Source: Acidobacteriota bacterium (GTDB taxonomy: Bacteria; Acidobacteriota; Terriglobia; Terriglobales; Acidobacteriaceae). From it: DNA of 59,658 nucleotides. The DNA lies in NCBI GenBank assembly GCA_003225055.1, contig QIAU01000142.1, forward strand, positions 1 through 59,658. The letters run 5' to 3'. The position numbers and the translations under genes are program-made. Shown here piece by piece: positions 8,692 through 16,722 of this stretch. Numbering within the stretch: the stretch's first letter is position 1; every line of letters starts with the position of its first letter. The notes beneath the pieces were generated by a model, which did no database searches, had not been told where the DNA came from, and was given only the letters and a program-made list of their open reading frames with translations.

Positions 8692-10974
8692 GTGCGTCTT
8701 AACATTCCCTACTTACGGCGCTGGTTTGCCACGGGTGCGATCCTAATCGCGGTGGTCGTGCTGGGCGCTTACCTGCTTGCGCGTTGGCGTTTCCGTCACA
8801 CGGCAAAAAGCATTCCACAGAAGCTCAATTTCCAAGTCCAGCAGACGGCGGAAGGGTTCACGATTTCGAAATCCGAGGAAGGCCGAACCCTCTTTACCGT
8901 CCGGGCCGGAAAAGCAATCCAATATAAGGAAGGGGGGCAGGCTGAACTCCACGATGTAAGCGTCACGATCTACGGCCGCGACTCGAGCCGTTTCGATCAG
9001 ATCTATGGTTCCGATTTCGATTACAACCCGCAGTCGGGAACCATAACGGCTAAGGGCGAAGTCCAAATTGACCTGCAATCAAATCCTGCCGGCGCCGTCC
9101 AACCGGACCAGGCGAGCCCGAGAGAACTCAAGAACCCAGTGCACATTAAGACCAGCGGGCTGATCTTTAATCAGAAGACCGGGGACGCCTACACCCCGGA
9201 AAAGGTTCAATTCGGCGTGCCCCAGGCTGCCGGGTCGGCGATTGGGGCGACTTACACCGCTAAAGACGGGCAGCTCGACATGCATTCCGAGGTCAATCTT
9301 GTCCTGACTGGGCCGACACCAGGCACCTTGACCGCGAGACGCGGAACCATTCGCAAAGAGCCCCGGCAGATCGATCTCGATCAGCCTCACATGGTGCACG
9401 GTCCCGAGCAGTATGAATCGGATCATGTGACGGTTTTCCTGCGCGAGGACGACACGGTAGACCACATGCTCGGTACGGAGAACGTGCGTATCCAAGTGGC
9501 AGGCCGTTCTCCGCTGCAGGCGCGCTCGGAGCGCGCCGAGCTGTTCATGAGCGACCAGCAGGGCAACATTCGCACGGCGGTGCTCTCCGGCAAGGTGCAG
9601 ATGGAGAGCTCGGGTGTGCAGCCAGTGCATGGCAGCGCGGGGCGGGTCACCCTGAATTTTTCCGGCAAGAATCTACTGACTATGGCTCGGGCAGAAGAAA
9701 ATGTGAAGCTGGTCCAGGAACAGGTTCATGGAACGCAGGTTGTGCAGAACAGTTCTGGCCAGCCGAGCAACGCTCAGGACATTGAAATCACCGCGCCGAT
9801 TATTAATTTCTTTGTCGACCAGGGCCGGCGGCTTAAACGTGCGATAACCTCAGGCGCGGCTCAGATCGCGATACTCCCAGCCGGGGGTCAGCGTACCTGG
9901 GTGACGGCGGGGAAGTTTGACGCGAAGTTCGACCAGCGCAGCCGGCTGCACTCCGTGCACGGCGAACCTGATGCCAAAATCGTGAACAACGCTCCCGGCG
10001 AAGCTGACCGGGTAAGCACCAGCCGCATGCTGGATGCGGTCTTCTGGCCGACGGGCGGAATTGAGTCCCTTGTACAACTTGGAACCGTCGCTTACGTTGA
10101 CGCTAACCTCAAAGCCTGGGGGGAGCGCGCCCGCTACACCCCTTCCGACCAGATGCTGTACGTGACCGGCTCGCCGCGCGTGATCGACGGCGGCATGACC
10201 ACCACGGCTCGCACCATGCGCATGAACCGGGCAACGGGAGACGCTTTCGCGGACGGCGACGTCAAGAGCACGTATAGCGATCTCCAACCGCAACCGAACG
10301 GGGCGCTGCTGGCATCCTCCAGCCCGGTCCATGTTACGGCGCGGAACATGGTTACGCATCAAAATCCGGGAGTGGCCAGCTACACCGGGAAGGCACGCCT
10401 CTGGCAGGATGCGAACATCGTTGAGGCTCCCGGCATCGTATTCGATCGCGAGCGCCGGTCGGTGACCGCCTATGGAAGCGCCACCACCCCGGTGTCAACT
10501 GCCCTGGTCCAAACCGACAAGAATGGCAAGCAGACTCCGGTCAACATTACTTCCAAGAACCTCATTTATGTCGACAGCGAACGGAAGGCACACTTCGAAG
10601 GCACCGTGGTGGCGAAAAGCGCTGATGCCACGATGACCGGCAACCAGGTGGATGTCTATCTTCAAGCACGAGGCGAAGGTGCTAGCCCTCCAAAATCAGC
10701 ACCGCCGGTTCGAGGCGCGAGTCAGATCGAAAAGATCATTGCTGATAGCCAGGTTGTAATCGTGCAACCTACCCGCCGGGCGCAAGGGGATCACCTGGTC
10801 TACACGGCCGCGGACGACAAATTTGTGCTCACCGGCGGCCCGCCTAGCATTTTTGATGCCGAACGCGGCAAAGTTACCGGGGATTCGTTGACTTTCTTTA
10901 GACGCGATGATAGGGTGCTGGTGGAAGGCGAAGCGAAGTCCCCCACGGTGACCCAAACGCGAGTGGCAAGATAA
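8692..10974 (+). CDS. LptC-LptA fusion, periplasmic lipopolysaccharide transport protein
   Basis: 760 residues, far longer than stand-alone LptC (~190) or LptA (~180). One N-terminal transmembrane helix (about 15-35) is followed by an LptC-like domain (PQKLNFQVQQTAEGFTISKSE ... ELHDVSVTIYGRDSS) and repeated OstA/LptA-like beta-jellyroll segments up to the C-terminus (for example DGQLDMHSEVNLVLTGP, RARYTPSDQMLYVTGSPRVID, GDHLVYTAADDKFVLTGGP). These domains form the periplasmic bridge for LPS. The start is GTG at 8692. The downstream ATP-binding gene begins at the next base after the stop codon, and is LptB, which fixes the role. Internal repeats suggest the fusion spans a long stretch of the bridge, which is inference. 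Confidence 0.85.
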   Translation: MRLNIPYLRRWFATGAILIAVVVLGAYLLARWRFRHTAKSIPQKLNFQVQQTAEGFTISKSEEGRTLFTVRAGKAIQYKEGGQAELHDVSVTIYGRDSSRFDQIYGSDFDYNPQSGTITAKGEVQIDLQSNPAGAVQPDQASPRELKNPVHIKTSGLIFNQKTGDAYTPEKVQFGVPQAAGSAIGATYTAKDGQLDMHSEVNLVLTGPTPGTLTARRGTIRKEPRQIDLDQPHMVHGPEQYESDHVTVFLREDDTVDHMLGTENVRIQVAGRSPLQARSERAELFMSDQQGNIRTAVLSGKVQMESSGVQPVHGSAGRVTLNFSGKNLLTMARAEENVKLVQEQVHGTQVVQNSSGQPSNAQDIEITAPIINFFVDQGRRLKRAITSGAAQIAILPAGGQRTWVTAGKFDAKFDQRSRLHSVHGEPDAKIVNNAPGEADRVSTSRMLDAVFWPTGGIESLVQLGTVAYVDANLKAWGERARYTPSDQMLYVTGSPRVIDGGMTTTARTMRMNRATGDAFADGDVKSTYSDLQPQPNGALLASSSPVHVTARNMVTHQNPGVASYTGKARLWQDANIVEAPGIVFDRERRSVTAYGSATTPVSTALVQTDKNGKQTPVNITSKNLIYVDSERKAHFEGTVVAKSADATMTGNQVDVYLQARGEGASPPKSAPPVRGASQIEKIIADSQVVIVQPTRRAQGDHLVYTAADDKFVLTGGPPSIFDAERGKVTGDSLTFFRRDDRVLVEGEAKSPTVTQTRVAR

Positions 10975-11703
10975 ATGCACACGCTGGCAACCGACGGAAT
11001 TGGAAAGACTTATCGTGGGCGCCGGGTTGTAAATGGGGTGAGCCTTCAGGTTCTGCAAGGTGAAGTCGTTGGCCTGCTTGGCCCTAATGGCGCGGGCAAA
11101 ACCACATCGTTTTACGCCATAGTCGGCCTGATACCCCCCGACACAGGCCGGGTGCTAATCGACGACGAGGATATTACCGATGTGCCCATGTATCTGCGGG
11201 CACGAGAGTACGGGATCAGTTATCTCCCGCAGGAGCCGTCGGTGTTTCGCAAGCTGACGGTGGAGGAGAACATCCTGGCCGTGCTGGAGGCGCAGCCCAT
11301 CTCCTGGCACGAGCGCCGGGAGAAAATGGAGAAGCTGATCGAACAGCTCGGTTTGCAGCACATCCGCAAAAACCGCGGGTGGGCCTTGTCCGGGGGTGAA
11401 CGCCGGCGTGTGGAAATTGCCCGCTGCTTGTGCATCAACCCGAAATTTATCTTGCTCGACGAGCCGTTCTCGGGAATTGACCCGATTGCCGTGCTCGACT
11501 TGCAAAAGATCATTTCGGATTTAAAGGCGAGCGGGATCGGACTGCTGATCACCGATCACAACGTTCGCGAGACGCTTTCCGTCACCGACCGGGCATACAT
11601 CATTAATGAAGGACGAATCTTCCGCGCCGGTACGCCGGAAGAACTGGGCAGCGACCCGGAAGTCCGGCGGGTGTACCTGGGCGAGAGTTTTTCGCTGGTG
11701 TAA
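10975..11703 (+). CDS. lptB: LPS export ABC transporter ATP-binding protein LptB
   Basis: 242-residue ABC ATPase that powers LPS extraction from the inner membrane with LptF/G, which are not in the window. Walker A is GPNGAGKTT (36-44), the Q-loop is [10 protein letters not shown], the signature is [14 protein letters not shown], Walker B is [13 protein letters not shown] and the switch His is in [10 protein letters not shown]. Length and the SGGERRR signature are typical of LptB rather than LivF-type ATPases. It starts directly after the stop of the LptC-LptA fusion (TAA ATG). rpoN and hpf follow at 157 nt, the same order as lptB-rpoN-hpf in many Gram-negative bacteria. Confidence 0.95.
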   Translation: MHTLATDGIGKTYRGRRVVNGVSLQVLQGEVVGLLGPNGAGKTTSFYAIVGLIPPDTGRVLIDDEDITDVPMYLRAREYGISYLPQEPSVFRKLTVEENILAVLEAQPISWHERREKMEKLIEQLGLQHIRKNRGWALSGGERRRVEIARCLCINPKFILLDEPFSGIDPIAVLDLQKIISDLKASGIGLLITDHNVRETLSVTDRAYIINEGRIFRAGTPEELGSDPEVRRVYLGESFSLV

Positions 11704-11706
11704 GAA

Positions 11707-11792
11707 GAGTTCTCAGTTGAAGCGGGACAGATGGTTGGCCATCTTCAACGAAGAACTGAGAACTAGTAACTAAGAACTAGTAACTAAGAGCT
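11707..11792 (+). repeat. Heptad tandem repeat with inverted arm after lptB
   Basis: 11751-11792 reads as six 7-nt units: AAGAACT/GAGAACT/AGTAACT/AAGAACT/AGTAACT/AAGAGCT. The left arm AGTTCTCAGTTGAAG (11708-11722) can pair with CTTCAA...AACTGAGAACT further right. It lies between the lptB stop and rpoN, so it may attenuate or end the lpt transcript. Confidence 0.7.
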
Positions 11793-11859
11793 CGCCAAAA
11801 AGAGCTATGACCGAAGTCACATTCGTCTTGTCTAGGTACGAGAGATAATTGAGACGGCC

Positions 11860-13623
11860 ATGGTCTTGCTGCAACACAGATTGAGCCTGAAGGTCTCGCA
11901 AAGACAGATCCTGACCCCAGGCCTCGTGCAGATGGTCAGCGTGCTTGCGCTCAACAAACTTGAGCTCAAGGACATGATCAACTCCGAGATGGTGGAAAAT
12001 CCGGTTCTGGAAGAACTGGAAGATAGCGTCCCGCTGGTCGACGACGTTAGCCGCCGTGAAGAAGAACGCGAACATCCCGCTGCCGCCGAAGAGAACCCGA
12101 TCACGGCCGTCGAAAAGAAAGACCCGTTCGAAGAGATTGATTTCGGCTCTTTCTTCCAGGAGTATCTGGATCCGGGCTACCGCAGCCCGGGAGAAATGGA
12201 AGAAATCGAACGGCCTTCGTTCGAGAATTTCCTCTCCAAGCCCAGCAACCTGACCGACCACCTGATGTGGCAGCTAGGTTCCATTGCTACCCGGCCTGAT
12301 GTACGGGAGGCTGCCGAACAAGTCATAGGCAACTTGAATGAGGACGGGTATCTGATCGCAACCGATGAGGAATTGCTGGGAGTCCTGCCTCCGTCTTCTC
12401 CGGAAGCCGATGCGGCCAAATCCGGCAGCCTGGTTGCCGAGGCCGCTGCCCTGGGTCTGGGAGGAGCCGAGGAGTCGGGTGAAACTGGCGAGCCCGCCGA
12501 TCCCTCGGGGGCGGAGAATTCAAGGGATTGGAGCCTGCCTGGGGGAACGGGTATGGCTTCAGCAACTGCGGTTGCCACCGCTCCTGTCGTCACGGCGCGT
12601 TCCAGCGTCGAAGCGCCGGCGCCGCCAGCGGCGCATGCTCCCATTAAGCCTAATTTCGATCGGACAGCCCTCGAGGAAAGCATCGAGATTGTTCGCCAGA
12701 TGGATCCGCCGGGCGTCGCCTGTCGAGACCTCCGCGAGTGCCTGCTCTACCAACTGCGGTTCCATGAGCGGAACCTCGAGCAGCACAAGAATGGCATTCA
12801 CAACGGAAACACCGCGCAACTGATCGCGGACGCGATCGCAGTCGTTGACCAGCACCTCAGGGCGCTTCAACTAAAGCAGTACAAGGAAATCGGCAAGGCT
12901 CTGGGGCGTCCCATTGAAGCCGTCACCGGCGCGCTGGAATTCATCAAGACGCTCGATCCGCGACCCGGCCTCCGCTACAACAAGGTCCAGCCGCGCCTGA
13001 TCGAGCCGGATGTGGCTTTCGTGAAGCACGGCGACGAGTGGCTGGTCGTGATGAACGACGATGACCTACCTACGCTGCGGCTCAATCCGGCGTATCGGCG
13101 TCTGCTCAGTAAGGACACCAACGACAAGGACACACGTAATTACGTAAAGGAGCGCTACAAGAGCGCCATCCAGCTCATCAAGAATATCGAGCAGCGGAAG
13201 CAGACCATCATGAAAGTCTGCTACGCCATTGTGGGGCGGCAGCAGGATTTCCTGGAAAAAGGTATTGATCAGTTAAAACCCATGATGATCAAGGAGGTGG
13301 CCGAAGAAATCGGCGTGCATCCATCCACCGTCAGCCGTGCAGTGGCCAACAAGTACGCTCACACTCCCCAGGGGGTATTTGAGTTGCGTTACTTCTTCAG
13401 CGAGAGCGTGAACGGGCCGGAAGGCGGCGCGACTTCGTTGCTGATCCTGAAACGGCGCGTCAAGAAGCTCATCGAGGAAGAAGACCCCACCCGGCCGTTA
13501 ACCGACGAGCAGATCACCCGCATCCTCCAGTCGCAGGGTATCCAGGTCACTCGCCGAACGGTTGCGAAGTACCGGGAAGACATGCGCATCCCCAGCACCC
13601 ACCAGCGCAGAGTGAAAAAATGA
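11860..13623 (+). CDS. rpoN: RNA polymerase sigma-54 factor RpoN
   Basis: 587 residues, longer than the usual ~480. Region I is Leu/Gln-rich (LLQHRLSLKVSQRQILTPGL...MVENPVLEE), as required for interaction with AAA+ enhancer-binding proteins. An acidic stretch and an Ala/Pro/Gly-rich linker at about 170-265 account for the extra length. The core-binding domain is followed by the DNA-binding helix-turn-helix (HPSTVSRAVANKYAHTPQG). The C-terminal RpoN box reads TRRTVAKYREDMRIPST (the family usually has ARRTVAKYRE). Start ATG 11860. No activator or obvious -24/-12 promoter was identified in this window. Neighbours lptB and hpf match the conserved arrangement. Confidence 0.95.
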   Translation: MVLLQHRLSLKVSQRQILTPGLVQMVSVLALNKLELKDMINSEMVENPVLEELEDSVPLVDDVSRREEEREHPAAAEENPITAVEKKDPFEEIDFGSFFQEYLDPGYRSPGEMEEIERPSFENFLSKPSNLTDHLMWQLGSIATRPDVREAAEQVIGNLNEDGYLIATDEELLGVLPPSSPEADAAKSGSLVAEAAALGLGGAEESGETGEPADPSGAENSRDWSLPGGTGMASATAVATAPVVTARSSVEAPAPPAAHAPIKPNFDRTALEESIEIVRQMDPPGVACRDLRECLLYQLRFHERNLEQHKNGIHNGNTAQLIADAIAVVDQHLRALQLKQYKEIGKALGRPIEAVTGALEFIKTLDPRPGLRYNKVQPRLIEPDVAFVKHGDEWLVVMNDDDLPTLRLNPAYRRLLSKDTNDKDTRNYVKERYKSAIQLIKNIEQRKQTIMKVCYAIVGRQQDFLEKGIDQLKPMMIKEVAEEIGVHPSTVSRAVANKYAHTPQGVFELRYFFSESVNGPEGGATSLLILKRRVKKLIEEEDPTRPLTDEQITRILQSQGIQVTRRTVAKYREDMRIPSTHQRRVKK

Positions 13624-13625
13624 AA

Positions 13626-13657
13626 TTTCTGATGGTTGATTTCTGATTGTTGATTGG
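13626..13657 (+). repeat. Heptad tandem repeat after rpoN
   Basis: Units TTTCTGA/TGGTTGA/TTTCTGA/TTGTTGA/TTGG follow three bases after the rpoN stop codon. The period is 7 nt, with alternation between two unit variants. Confidence 0.65.
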
Positions 13658-13747
13658 AGCTTACCACCAGGGATCGGACGGTCAGCAAACCAACGATTAA
13701 CCGGTTGTGCCCAAGCAGTTCAGTTTAGGACCCCGGGAGGGCGCACG

Positions 13748-14341
13748 ATGAACGTCGAATACACCGGAAGACAGTATGAAATCATTCCTGCCATTCGTAA
13801 GCAAGTTGAAACCGGCCTTACTAAAATCAAAAAAATATTAGGCGACAAGTTCGATACCAAGGTCATTCTTGCCGTAGAGAAGCATCGGCACAAGGCAGAA
13901 ATCACCGTCAGCCCGCGGAAGGGACCCATTGTTGGTCTAGCCCAGGCCGGCGACATGCTATCGGCTGTCAACGAGGCTCTTGAGCACCTGGAAAAACAGA
14001 CGGTGAAATACAAGACTCGCTGGCGGACCAAGAAGCGCCAGCCGCGCAAGGGCTGGGACGGCGAAGGCAAAGAGGTGGCGCGGCAGGCAGCGGTGGGCAC
14101 GACGGGAACAATCGCGGTTCCCATCGTCGCGCGCAAATTCCTACAAGTCTCGCGGACGACCGAAGCTCATCTGGTGCGCTCCACGGAGTCGGTTGCGCTG
14201 CGTCCTCTGACCCTGGAAGAGGCAATCAAGGAAGCGCAGTTCCGTGACCGCGACGTTTTCGTCTTCCGCGATCCCGAAGGCAGTGTGATGGTTCTACACC
14301 GCACCCGCGAGGGGAAGATGGAATTGATCGAAGCGCCGTAA
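13748..14341 (+). CDS. hpf: Long-form ribosome hibernation promoting factor
   Basis: 197 residues. The N-terminal S30AE/YfiA domain (about 1-100; MNVEYTGRQYEIIPAIRKQV ... EAEITV-like KAEITVSPRKG ... AVNEALEHLEKQ) binds the decoding centre of idle ribosomes. A basic linker (RWRTKKRQPRKGW) joins the C-terminal S30AE_C dimerisation domain (about 135-195; LRPLTLEEAIKEAQFRDRDVFVFRDPE...VLHRTREGKMELIEAP), which makes 100S dimers in long HPFs. A ribosome site GGGAGG lies 7 nt before ATG 13748. It follows rpoN by 124 nt, as in proteobacterial rpoN operons. Confidence 0.95.
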   Translation: MNVEYTGRQYEIIPAIRKQVETGLTKIKKILGDKFDTKVILAVEKHRHKAEITVSPRKGPIVGLAQAGDMLSAVNEALEHLEKQTVKYKTRWRTKKRQPRKGWDGEGKEVARQAAVGTTGTIAVPIVARKFLQVSRTTEAHLVRSTESVALRPLTLEEAIKEAQFRDRDVFVFRDPEGSVMVLHRTREGKMELIEAP

Positions 14342-14361
14342 TAGTCCAAAAGTAAATCGGA

Positions 14362-14386
14362 AAAAGGGGCACCCCGAGTGCCCTTT
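14362..14386 (+). terminator. Possible hairpin terminator after hpf
   Basis: AAAAGGGGCA and TGCCCTTT flank a 7-nt loop about 20 nt after the hpf stop. One base is unpaired in the stem and there is no long T-run, so termination is uncertain. Confidence 0.35.
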
Positions 14387-14508
14387 GTCGACCTTCCATT
14401 TAACCCGCGCACGCCGGGACAGGCAGGCACAATGGCTGCATTGGAAGGCGGAATTCCCAAAACTGACGGAAGCTGGAACTCGGCATCTATCTGGACGACG
14501 CTTACTGA

Positions 14509-14703
14509 CCGAGTAGGCATGGGCGAAGGCCTAAGGTCAGCGATGGCTGGTGTTTCTCTAAGGAGTCGGACACGGGCAGGCGATTGGGCGCGACCATCAC
14601 CCATAGCGGCGGCACGATTTTCTATTGTGACACGAGCCTGAACACGCCCGGATGGAACAACAACTCCTATTACAAAATCAGCATGCAGGAATTGAGTTAT
14701 TAG
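14509..14703 (+). pseudogene. Possible decayed coding remnant
   Basis: An open stretch without a start codon, beginning just after an in-frame TGA at 14506-14508. It contains natural-looking protein text (HSGGTIFYCDTSLNTPGWNN ... ISMQELSY) before a TAG at 14701. The same frame upstream has more stops. No family recognised. It may be the C-terminus of a lost secreted protein or chance. Confidence 0.25.
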
Positions 14704-14780
14704 GCTCGAAGCCAAGCAACCTGCCCTTCCGCCACGATTCGCATCGTGTCGCGTTATCATGCATTCCGTGGGAGGGCGCG

Positions 14781-15266
14781 ATGCTCGAGCTTGAATCCGT
14801 GCGCATGGAATTCCCTTCGGACACCAACATCATTGTTGGACAATCCCACTTCATCAAGACGGTAGAAGACCTCTACGAAGCGGTTGTCGCGGCGGTTCCC
14901 CAGCCGAGGTTTGGCCTCGCTTTCAACGAAGCTTCCGGTCCGTGCCTGGTGCGGTCCGACGGCAACGATGACGAACTCACAGGGGTAGCGATCCGCAATG
15001 CGCAAGCCGTGGGCGCGGGACATGTATTTGTGCTGGTGGTCCGCAACGCCTATCCCATTAACCTTCTGAAAGCCATCCGCAACGTGGACGAGGTCTGTTC
15101 CATCTTCTGCGCAACCGCCAATCCGCTCGAGGTGGTGGTCGCTCGCAGTGAGCAGGGCCGCGGGGTCATGGGGGTGATCGACGGCAACTCGCCCAAGGGA
15201 ATCGAGTCAGCCGCCGACGTCAACGCGCGCAGGGAACTGCTGCGGAAATTCGGCTATAAGCGCTAG
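14781..15266 (+). CDS. Adenosine-specific kinase (PF04008 family)
   Basis: 161 residues beginning MLELESVRMEFPSDTNIIVGQSHFI. The ATG at 14781 is preceded by GGGAGGG, which decides this start over an upstream in-frame ATG at 14652. The text VGQSHFIKTVEDLYEAVV, FGLAFNEASGPCLVRSDGND and ATANPLEVVVARSEQGRGVMGVIDG is characteristic of the small archaeal/bacterial family annotated as adenosine-specific kinase. That activity label comes from limited family knowledge, so the physiological role (possibly nucleoside salvage) is uncertain. It converges on the MarR gene, with a 16-bp palindrome between the two stop codons. Confidence 0.8.
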   Translation: MLELESVRMEFPSDTNIIVGQSHFIKTVEDLYEAVVAAVPQPRFGLAFNEASGPCLVRSDGNDDELTGVAIRNAQAVGAGHVFVLVVRNAYPINLLKAIRNVDEVCSIFCATANPLEVVVARSEQGRGVMGVIDGNSPKGIESAADVNARRELLRKFGYKR

Positions 15267-15272
15267 GACTGG

Positions 15273-15288
15273 CTTGCGGCGCCGCAAG
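15273..15288. terminator. 16-bp perfect palindrome between convergent genes
   Basis: CTTGCGGCGCCGCAAG is a perfect palindrome in the 24-nt gap between two convergent genes. It could serve as a bidirectional terminator stem, but it lacks a loop and T-runs. Confidence 0.3.
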
Positions 15289-15290
15289 AG

Positions 15291-15767
15291 TCATGCGGCC
15301 GCCTGCCTCACCTCTTCGAGGAGGCGCAGCAGGGAACGTAAGCCCGAGGGGCCCACAGGGCCCAGCATTTTCACGTTCAGTTGTTCAACCGGGCGGTCCA
15401 GTTTCTTTAGCAGCTCCAGCCCCTTCGGAGTGATGCGAGCAACAATCACCCGGCGATCATCGGGATCTCCGCTGCGGCTGCACCAGCCTGCCCCTTCCGT
15501 GCGGTCCAATAAACGGGTGATATCCGGGTCGCGCTTGATCATGCGGGCGGCGATTTCGCGGCAGGCCAGACCTGCTTTTCCAGCTCCGCGCAGGATGCGA
15601 AGTACGTTGTATTGCGTGGCCGTCAGTCCGTGAGCCTTGAAGAGTTCGTCGCAATGACGCGCCAGCTGATCCGCCGTACGCGCCAGGGCAATCGCGGTCT
15701 CTTCTTCCAAGCCAGTGAACGGTTGGGTCTGCTTGATCTCGGTTTGGATGCCCTTGGGCACAGCCAT
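15291..15767 (-). CDS. MarR-family transcriptional regulator
   Basis: 158 residues from ATG 15767; an upstream ATG at 15773 lies inside the predicted -10 box and is therefore unlikely. The winged helix-turn-helix reads HGLTATQYNVLRILRGAG ... CREIAARMIKRDPDITRLLDRTEGAGWCSRSGDPDDRRVIVARITPKG, the standard MarR recognition helix and wing (usual R.....DRR motif present). A near-perfect promoter built into a 26-bp palindrome sits directly upstream, indicating autorepression. The ligand is unknown; the single Cys in the wing (GWCSR) is not in the usual OhrR position. It converges with the kinase gene, and larB lies divergently behind the promoter but reads the same way. Confidence 0.9.
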   Translation of the reverse strand: MAVPKGIQTEIKQTQPFTGLEEETAIALARTADQLARHCDELFKAHGLTATQYNVLRILRGAGKAGLACREIAARMIKRDPDITRLLDRTEGAGWCSRSGDPDDRRVIVARITPKGLELLKKLDRPVEQLNVKMLGPVGPSGLRSLLRLLEEVRQAAA

Positions 15768-15769
15768 CA

Positions 15770-15798
15770 ACATTAGTCGTTATAACGACTAATGTCAA
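15770..15798 (-). promoter_or_regulatory. marR promoter with 26-bp palindromic operator
   Basis: On the minus strand, TTGACA (15798-15793) and TAATGT (15775-15770) are separated by 17 nt. A perfect 26-bp inverted repeat (15770-15795, half-site ACATTAGTCGTTA) fills the spacer and the -10 box. A dimeric MarR protein bound here would block RNA polymerase. The predicted transcript start falls at or after the ATG, so the mRNA would be leaderless, or translation may begin at GTG 15761. Confidence 0.8.
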
Positions 15799-15828
15799 TT
15801 TTCCTGCATCGCAAAACTGAACGGCAAT

Positions 15829-16575
15829 CTACAGGCGGTTGATCAGAGAAGCCACATATCCCGCGCCAAAGCCATTGTCAATGTTGACCACGCTGACATT
15901 GGAGGCACACGAGTTCATCATTCCCAGCAAGGCTGCGACACCTTTGAACGCCGCGCCGTAGCCAACGCTGGTGGGAACTGCGATGACGGGGACGCCGACC
16001 AATCCCCCCACGACGCTGGGGAGCGCCCCTTCCATGCCCGCGCAGACAATCACGACGCGCGCGGCAGTCAGAGAGTTGCGGTTGGCCAGCAGACGGTGAA
16101 TGCCGGCTACGCCGACATCGGAGAGGTGTTCGACATCGTTGCCCATAACCTCAGCCGTGACCACAGCCTCTTCGGCAACAGGGATGTCGCTCGTGCCCGC
16201 CGAGACCACCGCGATTTTTCCCTTGCCGTACTTTTTGCGGTCGCGTTTCAGCAGGATGGCGCGGGCCAGGGCGCGGTACTCGACTTTTGGCGCCTCTTTC
16301 TTAACCGAGGCAAGTTGTTGCTCGTCGGCGCGCGTGACCAGGACGTTGCCATTATGTTGAGCCAGCCGGGCAAAGATTCCGGCAACCTGCGCGGGGGTCT
16401 TCCCTTGCCCAAAGATGACCTCCGGCATGCCCGCGCGCAGCACGCGATGGTGATCGACCTTGGCGTAACCGAGGTCTTCGAACGGCAGGTGGCGCAGGCG
16501 ATCGACGGCATCATCGGGAGAGAGCCTCCCGTTGCGAACTTCGTCGAAGAGTTTGCGGATGGAATGGGCGTTCAA
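15829..16575 (-). CDS. larB: Nickel-pincer cofactor biosynthesis protein LarB
   Basis: 248 residues. The C-terminal two thirds has the AIR-carboxylase (PurE-like) fold seen in Lar[53 protein letters not shown] and [44 protein letters not shown]. In the Lar pathway, LarB carboxylates nicotinic acid adenine dinucleotide and cleaves it as the first step toward the Ni-pincer cofactor. LarC and LarE are not in this window. The start is a TTG at 16575 with a distant GGGAG; it is tentative. It lies 55 nt upstream of the MarR promoter on the same strand. Confidence 0.92.
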   Translation of the reverse strand: MNAHSIRKLFDEVRNGRLSPDDAVDRLRHLPFEDLGYAKVDHHRVLRAGMPEVIFGQGKTPAQVAGIFARLAQHNGNVLVTRADEQQLASVKKEAPKVEYRALARAILLKRDRKKYGKGKIAVVSAGTSDIPVAEEAVVTAEVMGNDVEHLSDVGVAGIHRLLANRNSLTAARVVIVCAGMEGALPSVVGGLVGVPVIAVPTSVGYGAAFKGVAALLGMMNSCASNVSVVNIDNGFGAGYVASLINRL

Positions 16576-16722
16576 GAATATAGATTAGCTCCCGGTGTCG
16601 TCCCTGGCGGGACTCGATTTCCTATTACTCTGCTTACCCCGGCACCGACGTGCAGGGCTTCCCCATGATGTGCCCTCGGCACTAAGCACGGCCATGCCCC
16701 GGTTTAACGCTCGCTTCTTACC

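Noticed and set aside
11751-11792. CRISPR-like array
   Set aside because: Unit is 7 nt with no spacers; it is a short tandem repeat.
14652-14780. Upstream ATG for the adenosine-specific kinase
   Set aside because: The added residues match nothing, and GGGAGGG directly precedes ATG 14781.
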